From assembly GCA_030018875.1 (NCBI GenBank), contig JASEHK010000054.1, positions 1 through 8,377 on the forward strand: a stretch of 8,377 nucleotides of DNA, in the 5' to 3' direction. The notes beneath the pieces were generated by a model. That model searched no databases, was not told the origin of the DNA, and was given only the letters and a program-made list of their open reading frames with translations. This document shows positions 6,301 to 8,377 of the stretch, in pieces (the first letter of the stretch is position 1; every line of letters starts with the position of its first letter). Made by a program: the position numbers and the translations under genes. Source of the stretch: Endomicrobiia bacterium. Its GTDB lineage: Bacteria; Elusimicrobiota; Endomicrobiia; PHAN01.

Positions 6301-8315
6301 TCAACAACGGCGTATGGACGTCGGAAACGGATACCGGACTTGATTTAGGCTCCGCGATGCACTGGATAAAACTCTACCCAAAGCCGCAATCGGACGAAAT
6401 AATCATGGTCGCTTTGCTGAACAATTTCGCGATTGTGACCGCCGTCTGGGACGGCAATTCGTGGTCGTCAGGAACGACCCTGCCTTATGCCTCGGGCGGC
6501 ACCGATCAGCAAAGTTTCGACGGGGCATACGATACTTTGTGGAAAAGGTTTATACTCGTCGCTTCGTCGCGCGCCGTAAACGGAGCGGTTCAATACACTG
6601 TGTGGGATTCTACTTCGTGGGCGGCTTCTCAACAATTTACATTTAACACCGGCGGCGCTCCGCTTTCAGCAAACGATGTCCGCTGGATAAAACTTGCCGC
6701 CCACCCCTCGACGAACGAAATTCTGATGGCCGTTTCCGACGGGGATTCGACCGGACCCAATATAGGCGCCGCCGTCTGGGACGGCTCTTCGTGGGCGCAA
6801 TACGCAACTGCCCTTGCGGCCAACTCGGGCGGCGCCGTAGGCGACAGGCCCTTCGATATCGCATACGGCCAATCTTCCGGCACAGGCCTGGTATCCTACG
6901 GCAAATCCTCCGTCGCGGGCAGGGCTTATTACGTCACTTACGACGGCTCGTGGAGCGCCGAAAATTATGTCAGCGCCGTCGGCAATGCCAACATACAGCG
7001 CCTGGCTCTTGCGGCGCTTCCGTCGTCGGACGAAATACTCTTGCTTTTCAATGACGCCGACGGAAAAATCGGCTCCGCCCGATGGAACGGCTCTTCATGG
7101 TCTGCGCCGTCGGTGATTGAAAGCACCTCGTCCGCAAGGGAAAGTTTCTCCGCCGCCTATCGCTACGACCAGCGCGCGGTTCAGGACACGATCGCGCCCG
7201 GCTCCGTCTCGACTCTTACGGGACTTGTACTCGGCGACGGCAAAGTCCAACTCACATGGACCGCCCCCGGCGACGACAATTTTTCGGGCGCGCTCAAGTG
7301 CGGCTCGCGTTATCTTTTCGTTTATTCAACAGCGACTCCGACGGAAAGCGAACTCACATGGCCCGCGACTTATTCAACGCTCATCTCGACCTATGCCGTT
7401 AACCCGGGTAACACGCAACAGCGGATAATTTCAAATCTGCCTTATGAAACCACATGGTATTTCCGTCTCAGAACCCGCGACGAAGCCGGCAATTGGTCGT
7501 CGCTGTCGAACGCCGCCACTTGCTTTGTGCTCGTGGCGCCCGGAATGGTCACCGACTTGGCGGCCGCTCCGGGCCAGCGCGGCCGCACGATAGATTTGAA
7601 CTGGACCGCCCCCGGCGACGACGGTTACATAGGTCAACTTATCGCGGGGAGTAAATTCGCTATTCAACGCTCAACGTGGTCGGAAGTCGTCTGGTCCACC
7701 GGCTCCGTTGACACCGTTCTTATTTCAACACAAAACGTCAACCCCGGCGACAGGCAGTATTATACGCTCACGGGACTTGCGCCCGGCGACACATATTATA
7801 TTGCCATCTGGACATCGGATGAAATTCCAAACTGGTCAATCCGTTCGGCGATAGTAGACGCTTACGCCCAGCCGGTTCTCTTGAGCGTGACCGTGACACC
7901 GACCACATACTATGATTTCGGACTTCTTGACACCGCCGTCTCATCCAACTCAGCGACCGCAATTACCGTCGTAAATACGGGCAATGTCAACGAAACATAT
8001 AAAATGCGTTGCTCCAATTCCAATAACTGGACATCCGGAAGTTCGGCGGGCTACGATATTTTCGTGGCGCGCGCGGCATACCACGGCTCGCGGCCTTCCG
8101 TGGCCGACTTCGACGCCAACGACAACAAACTTACTCTTTCGGACAAGACATCATCGTCGTCGGTATTCAGCATAAACGGCGCACAGACCGCCGCCGACAT
8201 AGACCCGTTCGTTTCAAGTTCGCGCTCCGCTTGGCTTCGTCTCGATACGCCGCTTGCGACGTCCACGTCGGCGCAACAGACGATAAATGTAATCATAACC
8301 GCTGAGGAACCTTAA
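1..8315 (+). CDS. Giant multidomain FN3/lamin-tail/beta-propeller secreted protein (5' end missing)
   Basis: The frame is open from base 3 to the TAA at 8313-8315, giving 2,770 visible residues. The first ATG (63) is unlikely to be the start: the frame continues upstream, and the codons before it (G-D-G-G-W) belong to a strand that matches a later copy of the same module. Visible domains are ten FN3 modules, one partial and one complete CBM9/DOMON-like module, two lamin-tail-like regions, an I-P-S-G-W beta-sandwich, a propeller-like repeat block and a C-terminal ASH-like domain. No enzyme motif, transmembrane segment, LPXTG signal or other recognised anchor is seen; the protein ends N-V-I-I-T-A-E-E-P. 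Cysteine is rare. Such architectures are known in exported surface or adhesion proteins; export is inferred because the N-terminus lies outside the window. The real function is unknown, and an enzyme domain could lie upstream. Certain as a coding region, weak as to role. Confidence 0.96.
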   Translation, partial: PGLTGAGNTACWLTTGDGGWMEAKVRRSDIDALGSKTLKFAAAVFENQMGLVGDVDSTKYYAPDALDAMSVARISGASTYNDSQWGMNSWDEDISDSDADFWAQAQIDSAGLKINRPPAAPILSSPSDGAGVNTHTPTFSWNAASDPDTDDAVTSYMIEISASSDFSSLVHWRVNIAGTSWTVPQGFLDQGQYYWRVKARDRGGAVSAPSSSRSFTVDTSPPTVKYNTPSVAGSTMPAAGSASGVGGNYYVSDPGSTIDIDFLNLSIGTKTITVDGNPSDWTGEKHSTIHGVAIRDGEWIYTGSKGDAREDLGADTPNGDLTEFRITCDATNLYILIKSSDITNIDKVHYVVGFDTDGDYTNGYSWLGDDSVSADNSVPLARGYTYVDKMYLLRCAVTGSPTIESWSGATWAAPSDYAISISAVNDSVEARISLADLGIGALPKTARVVAASFINTLGWANSGDTTADIAGAGAGAYDVIDGLGGDFGVQTNYWGREIGANDLDIGRYYDVRLGGEKANIATIDYRVNGGSWQNLAANISSDYTSNWNPFSYATDSSTGCVVDFRAYDTGGNSITQLAAFHYWKGGPPSAVTNLSSLPGSLPGHINLSWTAPGDDGNSNNFDANSRIHIATTTLFADATTYSFWSTTKRDNAEIQISTSGAGPGQSWGRLLTGLAEGVTYYFRIWHRDEAGNWATISVGATTWARVDDTAPAPVTNLSASCASDGTGIVTLSWTAPREDGPTSGGAATSYTIKYSTWDFTNFWDHPSVSTWTIGVPTPGTPGTTQSQRMISLRNNTTYFFHIKSTDDKGNVSPLDVGTTAQRYVQHIVISEIQTDGVNAGDEFVEIYNPLDNAIDLSAWFTRLFRRNSGGTDGTMAITWINPTIPAKGYSLLVGTSSGNSYRGSVAPDATYTIATNNIVADGAVYISTQTTATPVWSATPGPWGYVAVDLVGYGAQPSGGYETASFATSPDANRSLERRGLSGADPTASPGAIEGNSWDTNNNSADFVYTSASDPQNTLSSREPDTTSPNAISDIAAATGASTDGDIKLTWTAPYDDWNLANAQNLLGYPLAATYRIKFALANITDFDNPPSPNYSLDLTTTNVTPATAVGRTITGLNPGTTYYFAIKTKDDSGNWSSWSTSGVNNNNRNFALDLVPTAPTVAVNSVSSWTVTISWTNNPPSNIDDLDKVKIYYATYSFTSETNPNATYYGIVAKTDTPKTITGLLDWTTYFIRLKTVDYGDQGGGFWSFPLESALSTERSTRTLDGTPPSVVNNLSALTGAVNGHIWLNWTAPSDNLGVSYYDIRYRTGGAVDDGNWAAASQIANEPAPAASGTQEWLLVTGLAQDVTYYFKLKSADLAGNISSLSNSAYAYAQSSGAVLLNEVAPSGGNFVEFLVAKHGCFRAMNFYGRAGGDLTLISTFSVSGAWSNTMPTGTFIVLNCAAGSDESAITGGVINIYKNVSLTATDNNFILSGPFGIDYTGGVYVSGNVIDYIVFENQDTTRDSKVTSTMKSMISRGEWSSVLDAVVYDPLAFDAQTARNLASSSGNSAARNTPTTDTNSKADWSFQSKSTAAANAPSTAYAGYGVCSAVPEVALPDEIITATFTYSGTTGAGSFANDDIRHTFTIDIPSGWTPPQTASPAEIGFTTNTFSLTAGYSMTIATLSAGGWRVILPMGDLTGGSSYKITYRGKAPAAEQTYTFTARSDYKGVNVADIGASSQPFIIVDGTPPGAVTNLAAVLTGDLRITLYWTAPGNNNYTGVLDEGSKFHIASTTVLADALDAAYWSPAKRDAAELKISTSGINPGVSLSSGPYILTEGATYYFRLWTKDRAGNWSPVSNGATSYCTAEPPTAINNLAAASSNVGTIDLTWNATGDDGSVGDITGGAYAIQRSTWTNFGSIVWSTANAQVAVSTNVTAGAACGYRDFGLTIGVTYYYRLWLRDENITGWSALSAGATAVASRTVSDGGAFVVYYDTTAYQTPRYRGWTSDFFSSEYSLDNSAAVEPGLSGNYAAAASATKNESVFLVGGKRTATYSGLWAYAHTGSTWTYLNFTPAPAYTDTTVGTVRRFDVAYEQKSGRAVAVYRNENFSTSRPVYRIFNNGVWTSETDTGLDLGSAMHWIKLYPKPQSDEIIMVALLNNFAIVTAVWDGNSWSSGTTLPYASGGTDQQSFDGAYDTLWKRFILVASSRAVNGAVQYTVWDSTSWAASQQFTFNTGGAPLSANDVRWIKLAAHPSTNEILMAVSDGDSTGPNIGAAVWDGSSWAQYATALAANSGGAVGDRPFDIAYGQSSGTGLVSYGKSSVAGRAYYVTYDGSWSAENYVSAVGNANIQRLALAALPSSDEILLLFNDADGKIGSARWNGSSWSAPSVIESTSSARESFSAAYRYDQRAVQDTIAPGSVSTLTGLVLGDGKVQLTWTAPGDDNFSGALKCGSRYLFVYSTATPTESELTWPATYSTLISTYAVNPGNTQQRIISNLPYETTWYFRLRTRDEAGNWSSLSNAATCFVLVAPGMVTDLAAAPGQRGRTIDLNWTAPGDDGYIGQLIAGSKFAIQRSTWSEVVWSTGSVDTVLISTQNVNPGDRQYYTLTGLAPGDTYYIAIWTSDEIPNWSIRSAIVDAYAQPVLLSVTVTPTTYYDFGLLDTAVSSNSATAITVVNTGNVNETYKMRCSNSNNWTSGSSAGYDIFVARAAYHGSRPSVADFDANDNKLTLSDKTSSSSVFSINGAQTAADIDPFVSSSRSAWLRLDTPLATSTSAQQTINVIITAEEP
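345..650 (+). other. FN3/Ig-like domain 1 (residues 115-216)
   Basis: It starts N-R-P-P-A-A-P, has the core Trp strand T-F-S-W-N-A-A-S-D-P-D, and ends with the strand Q-Y-Y-W-R-V-K-A-R-D-R-G-G followed by S-F-T-V-D. The S-D-P-D-x-D turn and the Y-W-R-V-x-A-x-D strand are typical of bacterial FN3-type modules that precede binding domains. It differs from the other nine, which mostly carry W-T-A-P and T-Y-Y-F motifs, so it is probably a different subfamily. Confidence 0.75.
651..815 (+). other. N-terminal half of a split Ig-like domain (residues 217-271)
   Basis: It begins D-T-S-P-P-T-V-K-Y-N-T-P-S, a typical opening of a bacterial Ig-like domain. It continues through N-Y-Y-V-S-D-P-G-S-T-I-D-I-D-F and then runs into the CBM9/DOMON-like module instead of completing its own sandwich. 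The expected remaining strands appear after that module, at residues 516-586. The reading as a split domain is inferred from strand patterns. Confidence 0.45.
816..1545 (+). other. Complete CBM9/DOMON-like ligand-binding module (residues 272-515)
   Basis: The opening I-T-V-D-G-N-P-S-D-W is the usual entry motif of CBM9-like and DOMON-like sandwiches in bacterial surface proteins. It is followed by E-W-I-Y-T-x-x-x-G-D, then D-L-T-E-F-R-I-T-C-D-A-T-N-L-Y-I-L-I, a pattern also seen in the C-terminal domain of glucodextranase-like proteins. An acidic cluster D-T-D-G-D at residues 355-359 could hold a metal ion such as calcium. The later strand S-V-E-A-R-I-S-L-A-D-L and the W-G-R-E segment match the partial copy at the start of the window. 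Ligand unknown; sugar binding is a family expectation, not something seen here. Confidence 0.6.
1546..1760 (+). other. C-terminal half of the split Ig-like domain (residues 516-586)
   Basis: Residues A-T-I-D-Y-R-V-N-G-G-S-W-Q-N-L form a strand-turn-strand typical of bacterial Ig-like domains. They are followed by V-V-D-F-R-A-Y-D-T-G-G-N-S-I-T, the standard final strand pair in which a residue such as D-x-G-N closes the fold. Alone the segment is too short for a full sandwich, so it most likely pairs with residues 217-271 on the other side of the DOMON-like module. Confidence 0.5.
1761..2120 (+). other. FN3 domain 2, long form (residues 587-706)
   Basis: It opens P-P-S-A-V-T-N-L, has the core strand I-N-L-S-W-T-A-P-G-D-D-G, and ends G-V-T-Y-Y-F-R-I-W-H-R-D-E-A-G-N-W. 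Between these lies an extended segment with R-I-H-I-A-T-T-T, K-R-D-N-A-E and I-S-T-S-G. That stretch makes it roughly 20 to 30 residues longer than a common FN3 domain. It pairs closely with FN3 domain 7. Confidence 0.88.
2121..2474 (+). other. FN3 domain 3 (residues 707-824)
   Basis: It opens D-D-T-A-P-A-P-V-T-N-L-S-A, has the core strand V-T-L-S-W-T-A-P-R-E-D-G, then S-Y-T-I-K-Y-S-T, and ends N-N-T-T-Y-F-F-H-I-K-S-T-D-D-K-G-N-V-S. The Trp, Tyr and the D-x-x-G-N turn are all in FN3 position. It leads straight into the lamin-tail domain with a linker of only a few residues. Confidence 0.88.
2475..3074 (+). other. Lamin-tail domain (LTD) 1 (residues 825-1024)
   Basis: It starts H-I-V-I-S-E-I-Q-T-D-G and carries D-E-F-V-E-I-Y-N-P at residues 841-849, the hallmark LTD strand. 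Next come I-D-L-S-x-W, I-P-A-K-G-Y-S-L-L-V, V-D-L-V-G-Y-G-A and S-L-E-R-R. It closes with D-T-N-N-N-S-A-D-F at residues 999-1007, the standard bacterial LTD ending. LTDs are Ig-like folds common in secreted bacterial proteins, often beside nucleases or in adhesive chains. No nuclease motif is present here, so a structural or binding role is more likely. Identification is strong, role unknown. Confidence 0.9.
3075..3470 (+). other. FN3 domain 4 (residues 1025-1156)
   Basis: It opens D-T-T-S-P-N-A-I-S-D-I, has I-K-L-T-W-T-A-P-Y-D-D, then T-Y-R-I-K-F-A, and ends G-L-N-P-G-T-T-Y-Y-F-A-I-K-T-K-D-D-S-G-N-W-S-S-W. An Asn-rich linker (V-N-N-N-N-R-N) follows. The spacing between the W-T-A-P strand and the final strand is enlarged by an A-N-A-Q-N-L-L-G-Y insert. 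Confidence 0.87.
3471..3797 (+). other. FN3 domain 5 (residues 1157-1265)
   Basis: It opens P-T-A-P-T-V-A-V-N-S-V and has the core strand W-T-V-T-I-S-W-T-N-N-P-P, then K-V-K-I-Y-Y-A-T, and ends I-T-G-L-L-D-W-T-T-Y-F-I-R-L-K-T-V-D-Y-G. It lacks both the W-T-A-P motif and the D-x-x-G-N-W turn of its neighbours, making it one of the most diverged FN3 copies in the chain. Confidence 0.78.
3798..4133 (+). other. FN3 domain 6 (residues 1266-1377)
   Basis: It opens D-G-T-P-P-S-V-V-N-N-L-S-A, has I-W-L-N-W-T-A-P-S-D-N, then Y-Y-D-I-R-Y-R-T, and ends G-L-A-Q-D-V-T-Y-Y-F-K-L-K-S-A-D-L-A-G-N-I-S. This is a canonical FN3 pattern. It runs directly into the second lamin-tail-like region, repeating the FN3-then-LTD order seen at residues 707-1024. 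Confidence 0.88.
4134..4775 (+). other. Diverged lamin-tail-like region 2 (residues 1378-1591)
   Basis: It opens G-A-V-L-L-N-E-V-A-P-S-G-G-N-F-V-E-F, which fits the LTD opening I-S/N-E-I followed by F-V-E. It contains a D-Y-I-V-F strand and ends T-D-T-N-S-K-A-D-W-S-F near residues 1558-1567, parallel to the D-T-N-N-N-S-A-D-F closing motif of LTD 1. The middle is unlike LTD 1 and includes an unusual K-H-G-C-F-R-A-M-N-F-Y-G segment. Position after an FN3 and the matching ends support common origin; a different sandwich fold remains possible. Confidence 0.6.
4776..5180 (+). other. Beta-sandwich domain with I-P-S-G-W motif (residues 1592-1726)
   Basis: The segment begins V-P-E-V-A-L-P-D-E-I-I-T-A-T-F-T-Y and has an alternating hydrophobic pattern. 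Residues 1630-1634 read I-P-S-G-W, followed by T-P-P-Q. It later has Y-K-I-T-Y-R-G-K-A-P and ends Q-P-F-I-I-V-D-G-T-P-P. A strand ending in I-P-x-G-W is common in repeat domains of secreted bacterial proteins. I cannot assign a named family. It is probably a spacer sandwich between the LTD-like region and FN3 domain 7. Confidence 0.55.
5181..5549 (+). other. FN3 domain 7, long form (residues 1727-1849)
   Basis: It opens D-G-T-P-P-G-A-V-T-N-L-A-A and has I-T-L-Y-W-T-A-P-G-N-N. The long insert carries K-F-H-I-A-S-T-T, L-A-D-A, K-R-D-A-A-E and I-S-T-S-G-I-N-P-G. It ends T-Y-Y-F-R-L-W-T-K-D-R-A-G-N-W-S. The insert is nearly the same as in FN3 domain 2, about 1,140 residues earlier, which points to duplication. 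Confidence 0.88.
5550..5894 (+). other. FN3 domain 8, long form (residues 1850-1964)
   Basis: It opens P-P-T-A-I-N-N-L-A-A-A, has I-D-L-T-W-N-A-T-G-D-D-G, then Y-A-I-Q-R-S-T-W and I-V-W-S-T, and ends G-V-T-Y-Y-Y-R-L-W-L-R-D-E-N. The Y-A-I-Q-R-S-T-W and V-W-S-T segments recur in FN3 domain 10, making these two the closest pair. It immediately precedes the propeller-like block. Confidence 0.85.
5895..7184 (+). other. Beta-propeller-like block of four double-blade repeats (residues 1965-2394)
   Basis: Four units of about 100 residues follow one another, at bases 5910-6209, 6210-6515, 6516-6851 and 6852-7145. Units 2-4 begin F-D-x-A-Y, and a fifth F-S-A-A-Y start closes the block. Each unit holds two strand groups. 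The second has S/N-E-I-L/I-M/L and ends in A-x-W-D/N-G-x-S-W. The G-x-S/T-W type motif recurs seven times (H-T-G-S-T-W, N-N-G-V-W, W-D-G-N-S-W, W-D-S-T-S-W, W-D-G-S-S-W, D-G-S-W, W-N-G-S-S-W), with a weaker Y-R-G-W near the start. This fits a seven- or eight-bladed propeller whose ring is closed by the final F-S-A-A-Y strand. Propellers of this style bind proteins or sugars in known families; no active site is evident. The fold is inferred from periodicity. Confidence 0.65.
7185..7535 (+). other. FN3 domain 9, long form (residues 2395-2511)
   Basis: It opens D-T-I-A-P-G-S-V-S-T-L-T-G, has V-Q-L-T-W-T-A-P-G-D-D, then G-S-R-Y-L-F-V-Y-S-T and Y-A-V-N-P-G, and ends T-T-W-Y-F-R-L-R-T-R-D-E-A-G-N-W-S-S-L-S-N. 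All FN3 core positions are present. It resumes the FN3 chain after the propeller block. Confidence 0.88.
7257..7622 (+). repeat. 21-base exact direct repeat between FN3 domains 9 and 10
   Basis: Bases 7257-7277 and 7602-7622 are identical and encode W-T-A-P-G-D-D in both copies. The spacing is 345 bases, exactly 115 codons, or one long-form FN3 module. The block at 1827-1847 in FN3 domain 2 differs from it at two positions. This is a coding repeat inside the modules, not a separate element. Confidence 0.9.
7536..7871 (+). other. FN3 domain 10, long form (residues 2512-2623)
   Basis: It opens A-P-G-M-V-T-D-L-A-A-A, has I-D-L-N-W-T-A-P-G-D-D-G, then K-F-A-I-Q-R-S-T-W and V-W-S-T, then N-V-N-P-G-D, and ends G-D-T-Y-Y-I-A-I-W-T-S-D-E-I-P-N-W-S. 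It shares a 21-base exact repeat with domain 9 and protein segments with domain 8. It is the last FN3 before the C-terminal domain. Confidence 0.87.
7872..8312 (+). other. C-terminal ASH / choice-of-anchor-D-like domain (residues 2624-2770)
   Basis: It contains V-T-P-T-T-Y-Y-D-F-G-L-L-D-T-A-V and then I-T-V-V-N-T-G-N-V-N-E-T-Y-K-M. This follows the ASPM-SPD-2-Hydin pattern of a D-F-G strand, a polar turn and an N-T-G-N strand end. The rest holds further strands ending Q-Q-T-I-N-V-I-I-T-A. In many secreted bacterial proteins such a domain lies at or near the C-terminus. Whether it serves as an anchor or sorting domain here cannot be read from sequence. No hydrophobic tail or basic end follows. 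Confidence 0.6.
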
Positions 8316-8330
8316 AAACCTGTTTATTAC

Positions 8331-8335
8331 GGAGG
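8331..8335 (+). promoter_or_regulatory. Shine-Dalgarno sequence for the downstream gene
   Basis: GGAGG lies seven bases before the ATG at 8343, near-ideal spacing. It selects this ATG over the in-frame ATG at 8352. The surrounding 27-base gap (8316-8342) contains no hairpin with a T-run, so no terminator separates the two genes, and there is little room for a promoter. Co-transcription is likely. Confidence 0.9.
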
Positions 8336-8342
8336 AAATATT

Positions 8343-8377
8343 ATGGCAAAGATGAAACGAGTTTTTTTTATTCCCGG
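8343..8377 (+). CDS. Start of a downstream gene, probably exported (3' end outside window)
   Basis: Eleven complete codons are visible, M-A-K-M-K-R-V-F-F-I-P, followed by two bases (GG) of the next codon. The start is fixed by a GGAGG seven bases upstream. Three basic residues followed by V-F-F-I resemble the beginning of a signal peptide, but too little is present to be sure. It lies 27 bases after the stop of the giant gene on the same strand, so the two are probably in one operon. The coding run of eight T at 8362-8369 is noteworthy. Product not identifiable. Confidence 0.8.
   Translation, partial: MAKMKRVFFIP

Noticed and set aside
8316..8342. Possible terminator between the two genes
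   Set aside because: No stable stem followed by a T-run is visible in the 27-base gap.

Overview
The window is almost entirely one reading frame. It is already open at the left edge and ends at a TAA at 8313-8315, giving 2,770 visible residues of a larger protein whose start lies upstream. Numbering residues from the first complete codon (base 3), residue n begins at base 3n; all residue numbers below use this. A 27-base gap with a strong Shine-Dalgarno sequence follows, then the first 11 complete codons of a second gene on the same strand. No RNA gene, mobile element, CRISPR array or terminator was seen.

The large protein is a chain of beta-sandwich modules with no catalytic domain visible in this part. 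In order: the end of a CBM9/DOMON-like module (1-114); FN3 domain 1 (115-216); an Ig-like domain apparently split by a complete CBM9/DOMON-like module (217-586); FN3 domains 2 and 3 (587-824); a lamin-tail domain (825-1024); FN3 domains 4-6 (1025-1377); a second, diverged lamin-tail-like region (1378-1591); a beta-sandwich with an I-P-S-G-W motif (1592-1726); FN3 domains 7 and 8 (1727-1964); a probable beta-propeller of four double-blade repeats (1965-2394); FN3 domains 9 and 10 (2395-2623); and a C-terminal ASH/choice-of-anchor-D-like domain (2624-2770). This layout, the scarcity of cysteine and the abundance of Thr, Ser, Asn, Asp and Gly point to a very large exported or surface-attached protein. 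It could serve in adhesion, surface structure or polymer binding, but nothing here proves a role.

The source looks like a Gram-negative-type bacterium with moderately high GC. FN3 modules with the W-T-A-P-G-D-D-G signature, combined with lamin-tail domains and long secreted repeat proteins, recall Elusimicrobiota and neighbouring candidate phyla. That is a recollection-based guess, not a result.

The downstream gene begins M-A-K-M-K-R-V-F-F-I-P, a basic then hydrophobic start that would suit a signal peptide. The short gap and lack of a terminator suggest co-transcription with the large gene. The most notable points are the propeller built from about 100-residue double-blade repeats, the apparent nesting of one domain inside another, and signs of block duplication among the FN3 modules.
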